From Linanthus parryae (taxonomy: Eukaryota > Streptophyta > Magnoliopsida > Ericales > Polemoniaceae), in the NCBI GenBank assembly GCA_023055425.1, contig JALGPY010000005.1:8147501-8211500 (forward strand): 64,000 nucleotides of DNA. The letters run 5' to 3'. This document shows, piece after piece, positions 23,217 to 33,284 of the stretch; within the stretch, counting starts at the first letter, position 1; each line of letters starts with the position of its first letter. The position numbers and the translations under genes were made by a program. The notes under the pieces are model-generated. The model searched no databases. It was not told where the DNA came from and saw only the letters and a program-made list of their open reading frames with translations.

Positions 23217-24511
23217 CAGTGACATGTTTGTTCCGAGTTTCCTTTTCTGTACAACATCTTCTTGCAACCAAACCCCCAAATTTAAAATCCCCAAATTTAT
23301 GCTATCAAAATAAAAATAAAAATAAAAGAACCCCCAAAATTAGAACCCTAGCTCTCACAGTCTCTCGCATTCCACGAAACCATATTTAATTCACATAAAA
23401 ATAGGCAATTGATCCAAAATTGACACTTCAAATTTTGATATTTTGTAAATAACAAGCAAAATCCTTGCCTTTTTTGCATACTTGTAAAGTTAAAGTGTTG
23501 AAGCAGTGCACCGATAAGAGCTGTCGCAAATCGTCATGGTCGCTGGTCAGGGGGGAGAAAATAGACCTGGAGTTGCCTGTCGTGGGTGGGTCGTGGTCGC
23601 TGCTCTCTGCCTCTCCACCGCTCACGTTATTTCTCTCTGTTAAAACAAGAGATAATGTTTAGAATTAATTTTTCTCTAATTTATACCGGGGCATTCTTGA
23701 AATAAAAACAAGATTAGATGTCCAAAATGTAATCTTTTCATTTTGGCAAGAGCATTAAGTAACAATTCAGATTTTAACAAGGGAACCTTCTCAATTATTA
23801 CAGTGGCACTTTTGAATAAATTTTTGTAACATATAGATAAAATTGTATCTTTTTCTGAAAGGGGTAGGACACGTGCCTACCCGTGCCCAGGATTGGCTTC
23901 GCCCCTGTCTTTACGTGTGAGATGAATAGAATTTGTGACCATATTCATTCCTGTGTCGACAACCAAGTTGCTGGCCGGACTTAAGGTGTGAAATTTCTGC
24001 TTCATCCATCTCTTTTCTAGCTAGTCAATATTGAATACGGACAACCGGAATTCAATAAATACTTGTTTTATTTAACTAGGGTAATGATTCTTACAAAGCA
24101 AAAACTGATTCTTACAAAGCCACTAACTCTATTTGTGCAATTTTCTATCTGAAAACTTGATTGTAATTAAAGCGCGTTCAACTTGTTTGATCGAACTGAC
24201 ACACTAAATTTGTTTAACAATTATATTCCCAACCGGAAAACGTGTTGATGGAGAAAGAGCATGCACAACAGGAAGTTCAATTCCCAGGGTTTGTAAACCA
24301 GTGCATACATAAAACAGAAAATATATATAACTCCAAGAGCTCACACAAACAAACTTACAAGAAAAGAAAAAAGCACACAAATGAACTTGCAAGAAGAAGG
24401 AAAAAAGAAACACAAACAAACTTACAAGAAAACAATGACACAATGTTAAAAAGTTCACATCGGACATTCAAGAAGAAGAACAATATTTAATAAGTCTCTT
24501 GTCCTATTCCG
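23217..24511. other. Non-coding part of copy B before ADF exon 3
   Basis: Counterpart of 12825-14117 with two small extra pieces (near 23467 and 24078). No gene seen. Confidence 0.55.
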
Positions 24512-25883
24512 TCAACGCCAACTAATTTTGAGCTGGAATTCCATAGATTTTTTACACACCTTGGTGTACGTGCCCACCTGGAGCTTTACACATGCTTCCT
24601 TCTTCTTTCTATGGTTCCGTGGTCGTGGAGTGACTAATTTTTCAAAATCGAGATCGGTGGAGTTAGTAGCCTCAACCACCATATCGAGTTGGGTAGACCA
24701 AGTACTAGTAAGATGCTGTTGCATTTTCTTGAAAAAATCAGGAGCGGAGTCACGACGCCTAGACCAACCAAAAAGAAATCAAACATGGAAATTTAAGTTA
24801 AACCATCATAAAATCATCTCATTTGATACAGAGTAATACAATAATACTATGTTTTATTGTTTGCAAAAAACAATAAAATTAGTTCTTAGATTTATTACCG
24901 TGAGGAAAACCGCAAAGGTAATGACGCATTGACAAGTAACTGGACAATTATAATATTCTACTCACTTCTTTACTTGAGGAAAATATAATCTTCTAGTTCA
25001 ATCATATCTATCTAATAGTTCAGCTATGTGTTTTTCTCCAAAAAGATGTCAACGAGACATCTTAACCTTTCAATTTGAAAAAAATTCTCAAGACGTAAAT
25101 AACTCTTTTTTATCAAACGTAAATTATTTAAAAATAGGCAAAGTTGAAAGCGAAAAAAGGATAAGTTATTGTCTGTATCCAAAAATATGTCTCTTACCCT
25201 ACCGACTATTCAAAAAAAAAGCTAATCCCAATTGCTTATATTTTATAAAAAAAGGTTTTTTATATGTATGAATAAATAATTAATTATATGTTAACTTAAA
25301 TCGTATTTAGAAAAGTATTCATTTGACCTTTTTGATTTATTAAGAAATGGAATATAGATCTAATTCTAACTATATCTATTTCTTTCAATTAAGATGTTTG
25401 TTTCTATAGTGTTTCTATCGGTAAGCGCAAATAAAGATAACAAACTCGGGTTGCTTTTTTTTTTTAAGAAATATGGTTTTTACTCGAAAAAGGAAAAGAA
25501 GAAATTGAAACGCTAGCTCACCACGCGACGAAGATAACCTTGCGCTTGGTCTCACTGGGATTATCAGCGGTGTTGTAATCAAAATTATACACAGCAAGAC
25601 GGCTATCATTAGTGGGTAAGCTTGCAACAAAGTCTTGATGAGATTTATCAGGACCACAGAACTTATCAACTATAAGCCATACTTCATTTGCCTCATTCTT
25701 CGCAAACTTCAGAATTAAGTATCGCTTGTTTCCCAGATTGTTAAAGTCGAGAAGGCAGGATGGATCAATGTTCACCTGTTCCACCAAAAATATGTCAAAA
25801 AAGTTGTATATGAACGATGATAAGTAATATTCGAGTAAAAAAAAAGTATTCATCCATGAAAAAGATCACATATACAGTACCAT
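24512..25883 (-). CDS. ADF/cofilin-like gene, copy B (three exons)
   Basis: Predicted exons: ATG 25883-25881, exon 2 25775-25522, exon 3 24758-24512; about 167 residues. The ATG abuts a GTACTG donor, as in plant ADF genes whose first coding exon is only the start codon. Exon 2 carries the ADF pattern (DKFCGPDKSHQDFVASLPTN, YNFDYNTAD, KRKVIFVAW), and its last codon, Trp, is split by a GTGAGC donor. Exon 3 follows a TCTAG acceptor and keeps VVEATNSTDLDFEKLV. A one-base deletion near 24624, compared with copy A, shifts the last part and adds about 34 basic residues. The usual N-terminus with the regulatory Ser is absent, and the basic actin-binding helix is not conserved. A TATA box is at 25967-25975. 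Expression and function are unproven; it may also be a pseudogene. Confidence 0.68.
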
Positions 25884-25966
25884 GGTTGTTGTTGTTTGTT
25901 ATCTGCAGCAGGGAATGAAAGAAACGATTTGAGTGGAAGTACATGGAAGATGATCACACAACATCT

Positions 25967-25975
25967 ATTTATATA
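25967..25975 (-). promoter_or_regulatory. TATA box of ADF-like gene B
   Basis: The minus strand reads GTATATAAATAG about 85-95 bases upstream of the ATG; the same box is at 15781-15789 in copy A. A CAA-repeat leader lies just before the ATG, longer in A than in B. Confidence 0.6.
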
Positions 25976-26221
25976 CTATACAGGAAAGAGAGAACATGGG
26001 AGGGATCGATCGGAAATACGTAAGAGATGAGAGAAGAATAATTCTAAAAAAGGAAATACCATTATAGAAACTCAAATTGGCAACGCTTTAAAGTTGACAT
26101 TGTGTGCGCCATGTGTATACATGTTTTTTAGAGAGAAAAATTCCATTATAGAAACCCAAATGGGTCACATTCTTTCGTCGCTCTCTATCAATTGTAGTAG
26201 CTATGTTGGGCCATTTGACTG

Positions 26222-26545
26222 TTACAGATGGGGGACTCTCCATCTTTCCAGATGGGGGACTCTCCATCTTTCCAGAATTATGTCTCCGGTCATGGTCAGA
26301 TCTATAATCTCGCCCCCTTCAAATGCTCCTTTCATTTCTCTCTGTAAGAGTTTTGGCATCACATTTGATCCATACAGTTGTGAATCCCATTTTTCTGTTG
26401 TATTGATTGCTTCGATGGCTGTCATGGCTTCACTTTCTTTTGCTGAGTTACAATGAGCTATGTGCTTTGCTTTTACAAGAATCAGATTTACGTCCGTGTT
26501 TCTGAAAATTACCATGTTCCGACGAGCTTGGTGTTGCCCGGCCAA
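26222..26545 (-). pseudogene. RNase H-fold (RVT_3-like) fragment, copy B
   Basis: 107 open codons. The stretch NSAKESEAMTAIEAINTTEKW followed by SQLYGSNVMPKLLQREMKGAF matches the E-helix and the Asp strand of RVT_3-type RNase H domains, though the catalytic Asp of the usual E.D motif is not kept. A duplicated 24-bp word (CAGATGGGGGACTCTCC...) at about 26225-26272 replaced the C-terminal part seen in copy A. Confidence 0.5.
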
Positions 26546-27315
26546 GAACCATCGAAGTTATCTTTGACCCACCCTTGATCCGGCTTCACCTATTGGCAAT
26601 GATTCAGTACATTAACCCTTCATCATATCCTACAACATTCAAACACAGTAAATCAACGTATCATATCATGCTTTATCCATGATATACATATCTCGCCTCA
26701 CATCTCAACATGCCTCAGATCCTGACGTATTATATTCGCTATCCTAACGAGGCCTAAGATTAAGTCTGAAATTGTATTGATAATACTGACGATGGGTAAA
26801 AAAAAGCCTAGTCCATATGCTTATAACAATTTAGATAAAATCCTCAATTACGAGCAAACTAAAATTTAATCAGCATAATTTTAATTGGACTTTTTTATTA
26901 AGAGAAATAGTTCACTCGATGTTTCCTAAAAGGGTAAAAATGTCAATTTCGAGACTTCAATGAGCTATTGGACCAAATCAACACGTCACGAGCCTTTCTC
27001 GGATTGCTGTCTAGGCCCGAAAATATGTGTAACTTTGACCCGTTTCGTTATGCATACCTTCAACGCGACTCATGATTATGTGTGTTTGCTCGAAACAATT
27101 TTTCATAGTTTAACAACATGTTAGTATTTTCATACATCACAAGTCTCTGGATGGTTCATGGTACATGTCATTTCCAATTCAGTATTTGGAAGCTCAAATA
27201 TCTCTATAAGTGTCCAAGAACGGCATGAGCATTTATCTGTCATGGTAGGATTATGAATACGATTGATATCAAGATGACAAGCCTAACCTTCCTAATGAGA
27301 GATAACAACAATTAG

Positions 27316-28376
27316 GGTAAATGACACAAACCACCCCTAATGTATGGCATTTTACCACAGTGTAATATCCATACCACATGGTAGTGATCTGGTAATGTCC
27401 AATAATTTATACGTTATGTTTCTCTGAAGTACTTCCATGTAGGGATGCAAGTTCAAACCGGAAAAAACCGCAATCCGAGCCGAACCGGCGGTTTGGTTCG
27501 GTTCGGTTCGGTTTGGAAGCTATTACGGTTCGGTCTAGGTTTGCAAAAATCTCAAACCGTATAATACGGTTCGGTCCTGGTTTGGAAAAACCCAAACCGT
27601 ATAAACCGAACCGAACCGTTTATGTAGCATATTAGGCTATTCAATTGCCACACTTGATAACTTCTACACATATATCATATACAGTAGGTACTGTAAATGA
27701 TGTAATGTTTGTTACTTTATTTTAAAATTGCTTGATATTAAAATTTTAACAAATATTTAATTGTTGAATGAATTATTAAGAAATTTCAAATGAAATAATA
27801 TATTTCTATAAACAGCGGTTTAAAACCGAACCAAACCGGTTCTTTACGGTTCGGTTCGGTTTGGTTTGGAGCCATGAACAGTCCGGATTAGGTTTAGATT
27901 TTTCCCAAACCGTTACATGCGGTTCGGTTTGGATGAGTGCAGAAACCGAACCGAACCGAAGACAACATGAAGACGGCGATGAAGACCATCGGTGGTGAAG
28001 AACACAAGGGGAAGACGGTCTCTGGGCGCAGGTTGTTCGTGAGAGAGAGAGATGAGAGAGGGACAGAGGTGGGTGTTGATGATTGTGATGGCGGTCGATG
28101 GAGATGAACAGAGGTGGGTTGCGGCTACGGTTAGGAGAGTGAGAGAGAGAGACAGAGGAAGTGGAGAAGAGAAATGTAGAATGAAGGGAGAAGGAGAAGA
28201 AAAAGTTTATATAGTGGGGTATTTGTTTTTAATTTGAGGGTAAAATAGTACTTTAACGATTTCCGTCCATCACCGTTAGCTGCCGTCCAACTGCAAGGGT
28301 GGATTTTATATATCCCCAAACACGAGGGGTTTTTTTATATACCCCATACTCGAGGGGTGGTTTTTGTCTTTTACCC
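27316..28376. mobile_element. Mutator-like TIR element, about 1.06 kb
   Basis: The left end GGGTAAATGACACAAACCAC and the reverse complement of the right end, GGGTAAAAGACAAAAACCAC, match over about 33 bases with few differences. The right part holds GA-rich sequence with GAGAGAGA runs (28040-28160). No transposase. The left end is also present in copies A and B (near 1229 and 20136), where the right end is not found, so the assignment of the two ends to one element is tentative. Confidence 0.45.
27439..27961. repeat. CGGTT-word palindromic repeat element
   Basis: Starts AGGGATGCAAGTTC and consists of dense GGTTCGGTTCGG words on one strand and CCGAACCGAA on the other, around a unique AT-rich centre at 27630-27790. 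The inverted arms make it a long imperfect hairpin. Confidence 0.65.
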
Positions 28377-28636
28377 TTCTAAAAAAGGAACTAACAGATC
28401 CCTTCAACAACGTGATGCCACGCTTTAAAGTTGACAAATTACACATTTATTTAGAGAAAAATCCCATTATAGAAACTCAAAGGGGCAACATGCTTAATCA
28501 TTGTCTTAACAATTGTTGTAGCCCACGCGGGGCCATTTGACTGTCACATTTAATCATTGATTGCTCTGTCTCTTTCTGGAGGGGACTCTCCATCTTTTCA
28601 AATGTGGACTTTTTCTCTAACGTAGTATAGTACTTA

Positions 28637-28885
28637 CTCTGTTTTATCTCTTTTTTCTAATTTTGATTTTTTTATTTGTAGTAAAGTCATTTTGATCCGG
28701 TGATTTGAATAACAAAATGATACAATTTTTTTAACTTTTTATGGCCTTGTAGAGTAAAATTTTACTCTACAACACCATGAAAACTTACCAAAAAATTGTA
28801 ACGTGTTGCTAATCAAATCATCGAGTCAAAATGACTTGATGAATAGTAGTAAAAGTCAAAATTGAAAGAGAGAGAATAAACAGAG
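28637..28885. mobile_element. Fold-back MITE, about 250 bp
   Basis: The left half CTCTGTTTTATCTC...TTTTGAT and the right half ...AGAGAATAAACAGAG are inverted copies over more than 90 bp each. A related, more diverged left half is at about 33360-33500 (GACCCGGTGATGTGGATAAT). No coding capacity. Confidence 0.7.
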
Positions 28886-29658
28886 GAATTATTTGATAAA
28901 TTGCGAGAATCGATATTTTATTGATTGCATAAACGGGAGATTATATCTCCTTAAACGAAAAACCTAACATAATCCTAAATTTAATAGGCCTACCATACAG
29001 GTTGATCCATACTAATTATAAAATAAATAACTTAATCAACTAAAATAAGGATGGCAACGGATCGGATCCGGATCGGATCAGGCTAAATCCGATCCAGATC
29101 CGACTAGGAGAAATGAGATTCAGATCCGCTCGGATCATCACCGGATTCGGATCAGATCGGAGCGGGTTTCATCCAGCTGATCCAAATCCGATCCGTAGAT
29201 CCATATAATACGTGGTCGGATCGGATTCGGTTCGGATCTGACTTGGGTTTGCAATAAAATACAAAAAAATAACATAAGAAATAAACACAACTTCATGCGC
29301 TAAGGCATGTTCGCAAGTTATGAAGTCTAAAACACAACATAAATAGCTTTGTAGGTTGGAATTATTATTGTATTCTTCTTGGAAGTGAAAGTGGGAAGGT
29401 AATATGAATATATTTGTAAAGCACACATATACGTCGGATCGGATCGGGTCGGAACCCGGTGGATCTGCCCTTAGATCCAAATCCAGAACCAAATCCGATC
29501 GGATCTGGCTTTCCAGATCCAAATCCGATCCATTTTCAATTGGATCGGATTCGGATCCGATCCATTCGGCCCGGACCGCTCGGATCACAGATCGGATCGG
29601 ACCATATTGCCATCCCTAAACTAAAATAATAATATTTAATACGGTTGAATCGTATCAC
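28886..29658 (-). mobile_element. LTR fragment of the hairpin-ended mini-LTR family, with a nested repeat
   Basis: The right end AATACGGTTGAATCGTATCA (29639-29658) matches the palindromic end of the LTRs at 14970 and 41043. The body at 28890-29040 is AT-rich like theirs. The left end is lost next to the fold-back MITE. The 29049-29618 repeat is inserted in it. It interrupts the RNase H-like relic of copy C. Confidence 0.4.
29049..29618. repeat. GGATCGGATCC-word repeat element with short TIRs
   Basis: Begins GGATGGCAACGGATCGG and ends CCATATTGCCATCC, so the tips are inverted copies. Both arms are built of GGATC and GATCC words around a non-repetitive centre at 29250-29420. The 11-bp word AACTAAAATAA occurs at 29038-29048 and 29619-29629, a likely target duplication. 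Confidence 0.65.
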
Positions 29659-29990
29659 ATTCCTTGAATTATGTCTCCAGCCACGGTCAGATATGTAATC
29701 TCGGCCCCTTCAAATGGTCTTTCAATTTCCTCTGTAAGAGTTTTGGCATCACCTTCTATCTATATTGCTGTGAAGCCCCTTTCTGTTGTTGTATCGATTG
29801 TTTCGATGGTTGTCATGGCTTCACTCTCTATTGCTGAGTTACAACGGGACATTCTGAGTTACAAAGGGCCATTTGCTTTGCTTTTGCAAGAATCATATCC
29901 CTGTCCATGTTCTTGAAAAATTACCCCGATTCCAACAAGTTTGGTGATGTCCGGCCTAGAACTGCAAAGTTAACTTTGACCCACTCTTGC
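29659..29990 (-). pseudogene. RNase H-fold (RVT_3-like) fragment, copy C
   Basis: The minus strand encodes SEAMTTIETIDTTTERGF followed by YIEGDAKTLTEEIERPF. This keeps the E.A and E.D pattern of RVT_3 RNase H domains better than copies A and B do. Upstream frames are broken. The rest of the domain lies at 28440-28620, separated by the insertions between. Confidence 0.5.
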
Positions 29991-30653
29991 TCCTCATTCA
30001 CCCATCGGTTATGATTCACTGCATTAACCATTCATATCATGTATCATATCCTACAACATCCAAACACAGTGAAACAACATATCACATCTTGTTTTAAATT
30101 TTACCTCATATTCCTGCATACATCATATCCCAACATGTTATATCCGCTACCTTACCGAAGCCTAAGAGGATATCTGAGATTGTGTTGATAATAATGACCA
30201 CTGGTCAAAAAAAGCATTGGCCAAAAGCCTGTAAAGATTTAAATGGCCTAACATCCTCAATTACGAGCAATCGCTAAAAATTGAAATAAATAGATAACAT
30301 AATATACTACTAAAGTATTCTAAGATCAATCCAACAAGCATTATTTTTATTGGAATTTTTTAGTTATCTTTCCTAAAATGGTAAAAATATTGACTTCCAG
30401 ATTTTTATGCGCTGACCAAATCAGAACGCGACAAAGCCACAAAGTCACGAGCCTTTCTCAGATTGTTGTCTAGGCTCGGAAATATGTGTAACTTTGACCC
30501 ATTCCGTTTCGCATACCTTCAACTCGACTCACTATTAGGTGGGTTTGCTCGAAACTATTTTTCATAATTTAACAATATGTTCCATAAATTTTTCCATATA
30601 TCACGAGTCTCTGGATGGTTCATAGTACATGTCATTTCCAATTAAGTACTTTT

Positions 30654-30988
30654 TGTAAAAAATCATGGGGTTCTACCTCAAAACCAATTGGCAATGAGGG
30701 GTAGCCCATGACACTTATTAATTATATTCTTCTTTTTAAATGTCCGGTGTGGGACTTCTCAACACGCCCACTCACGTGTGGGCATTCTTTGACCTACACG
30801 TGGATCTTTTGTCTGCGGATGGCGGTGAACACGTGAATTGTTAGACCATTCACGTGTGTGTGAGGGTCGAGACTCTGATACCATGTAAGAATTCATGGGA
30901 TTCCACCTCAAAACCAATTGGCAATGAGGGGTGTAGCCCTTTCATTATATTTCTTCTTCTTGAATGTCCGATGTGGGACTTCTCAACA
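30654..30988 (-). mobile_element. TRIM-like element (335 bp) with G-box internal region
   Basis: Left LTR 30654-30764 and right LTR 30884-30988 share ACCTCAAAACCAATTGGCAA and TGTGGGACTTCTCAACA. They frame an internal part of only 119 bp. On the minus strand TGGTATCAGAGTC (30871-30883) directly follows the right LTR, a Met-tRNA primer site, so the right LTR is 5'. No coding capacity. The internal part has four CACGTG words at 30773, 30797, 30830 and 30851. Confidence 0.8.
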
Positions 30989-31356
30989 CTTCTTGGGAGC
31001 TCAAATATCTCTGTAGGGGTCCAAGAACAGCCTGAGCATTTATCTGCCATGGTAGGATTATGAAAAGGATTGATATTAAAATGACAAGTTTAGTATCTTA
31101 ATGGGAGTAAAGAAGAGGAACAACGACGAGAACAACAACTATAAGGGGCAAAGTTGCTAAATCAAGCCAGGCTGATGAATACCTACTCCCCCATGTACTA
31201 ATAATCCAGGGATTTGGGTCTTTGGGTGGTGCCGGGCTTATTAATATTGGACTTATTATTTCTACCCAACAAGAAACTTACTGCATATCATTTCCTATTA
31301 ATCCAAACCCATCGCCAAGGAAAAACCAAACAGCCCTCAGGGTTTGGTGGCTTTTA

Positions 31357-31500
31357 GGGGTGCACACGTTTCGCATCGACCCAGATTTAGGTTGTAGATT
31401 AAATCTGATATGCGGTTCACGGATTGAAAAAAAATCTAAGTCCTATCTGATCCGTTCTACGATTCGCGGATCGGGTGTTATAATCCGCGGATTGCAAATA
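31357..31500. repeat. Small GCGGATCG-word repeat
   Basis: Starts AGGGGTGCACACG and has several words of the kind ATCCGCGG/CCGCGGAT and CGGATCGGG. It resembles in layout the elements at 27439 and 29049 but not in sequence. Confidence 0.4.
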
Positions 31501-31569
31501 ATTTAAAATATTTTCAGATATTTCAACTAATTATACTTAATAACTAATACATAATTATCATTTAATATA

Positions 31570-33284
31570 GGGTAAAAGACACTGACCACCCCTGGGTTTA
31601 GGGAAAAACCCACAGACCACCCCTGGGTTTTGGATAAAGACACTGCGCACCCATTTGACGGAATATTCCGAGGACACTTAGCACCCTTCTGTCATGTTCC
31701 GTTAGAAAAGTGATGTATTGAATTTTTTCGGACCATATTACCCCTGTATGATACTTTGGACTTTTTGCTATCATCAAGAACACCAAGAACACTATGACAT
31801 CCACCACGAATATCAAGAAAATTATGAATATCAAGAACAAAATGAAGATAAGAATTGAAATCCTATTTATACTCATATACCATATAATGAACCATCAATT
31901 TACCCAAATCAACAATACAATATTGTAAGCTATAAGCTAATTCAAGTTAGCAACTCATGATTTGAACACATGTCATTTGTTAGATTTTTGAAGTGAGGAA
32001 CTCAGGATTTGAAGAAAACATCAAAAACAGAGAATGAAGATGAATAAAACCTACAATTACCACATCGCATCCATCAACACCATTGCCATGAAAATCCAGA
32101 CCTGCACCACCACCTCCTCTCACTCTCCCTCTGTTCCCTCTCGGCACCAGCAGGAGCCACCAGCAGGAGCCATCGGATTCAAAGCCCAGAACCAGATTAG
32201 AATACACTGAAAGCACATACTTCACTGAATCAACCTCAGTATCTCACCATGAATCTCCAAAAATTTGGTGATCTCTGAAACCACATACATCACTGAATCA
32301 ATCGAATCTTCTTCGCCGCAAACCAAAACCTTCATTTCTCCGATGTTAACGACGATTCCAGGGGAAGAACAGTTCATCACAGCCGCCAAATACCAACCAG
32401 AACCCAGATCGAGGAACCCCTGAACCACCTCTGCTCCACCAGAACCAACCTTCAATCCATGAAGCCCCAAACCCACGGTCTCAGAATACCTCCATCACCG
32501 CCTTCTCTCTCCTCTCCGACCACCAAAACAGTCCTGACAACCCCACCCATCGATTCAGCCCTGGAAATCAACATCGCAACCCACCGAGGCAACCATAACG
32601 CCGCCCTCCGCCATTGAAGCCGGCCAGACCCGAACGACCCAAACCCGATCAGATTCTGACCCAATCCACCAACACAACATCGTCCCCAACCCAGTTCCAA
32701 CCGTAACCCTCACTGCAGAAACCCGATGATGGGTTGTTTGCCTTCTTCTTCCCCAGAACCTCCCCGATTCGTCTGCAATTTTGTCTCCGGTGTCGGAGAA
32801 TGGAAATCCGGTGAAGGGGAAATTGAAATTGAAATCTCCGTGTGTGAACCCTCACGATTGGGTCGTCGAGGATCGAGAGGATTGACCCTGTTGCTGCATC
32901 TGGGGGTAGAGATGTAACGTATCTGGGTGTCTTCTCTCGTTCGCCTGAGGCCGCTTAAGCGCCGCCATCATCGAATTCGACACCGGTGGTTTGGTTAGAC
33001 CACCTCTGTCTTTCATCTTGAGAGATTGAGCAGAAGAAAGACATGAAGTAGAAGGGGGCGGCTGTTTCACAGAGGGGAAGAGAGAAAAGAGGGATAGAGA
33101 GAGGGATTAGGGTTTAGAAATAGATTCAATACATGTAATTTTATCATATATCAGGGGTAAAATAGTCTTTTTCTCCGTGATGTTAGCCTCCATCCGTTAA
33201 ATGGGTGCGTAGTGTCTTTATCCAAAACCCAGGGGTGATCTGTGGGTTTTTCCCTAAACTCAGGGATGGTCAGTGTATCTTTTA
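31570..33284. mobile_element. Mutator-like TIR element, about 1.7 kb
   Basis: The terminal inverted repeats are about 100 bp. The left starts GGGTAAAAGACACTGACCAC and contains GGGTTTTGGATAAAGACACT; the right end holds the near-complement. The interior (32000-33110) is C-rich on the plus strand and has CCACC and CTCTC words. It encodes several short open stretches (for example 32222-32476 and 32452-32700, minus) that resemble no protein I recognise. It could be a Pack-MULE carrying host gene pieces, or an ordinary non-autonomous element. Confidence 0.75.

Larger units (their letters stand above)
18905..26952. repeat. Segmental unit, copy B
   Basis: Direct repeat of copy A, without the copia element and without the 275-bp solo LTR. 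It preserves the empty target sites for both. Homology to A stops near 26952. Within it the integrase relic, the solo LTR, the ADF-like gene and the RNase H-like relic recur in the same order and orientation. Confidence 0.95.
26953..31140. repeat. Decayed third copy (C) of the unit, two partial registers
   Basis: Pieces of the unit recur in order but diverged. 27060-27440 matches 966-1350; 28395-28620 matches about 15890-16150; 29658-30390 matches about 16150-16840. Then 30390-31140 restarts with the same sequence as 26953-27300. The ADF-like gene and solo LTR are missing here. At least five small elements are inserted in it. Confidence 0.7.
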
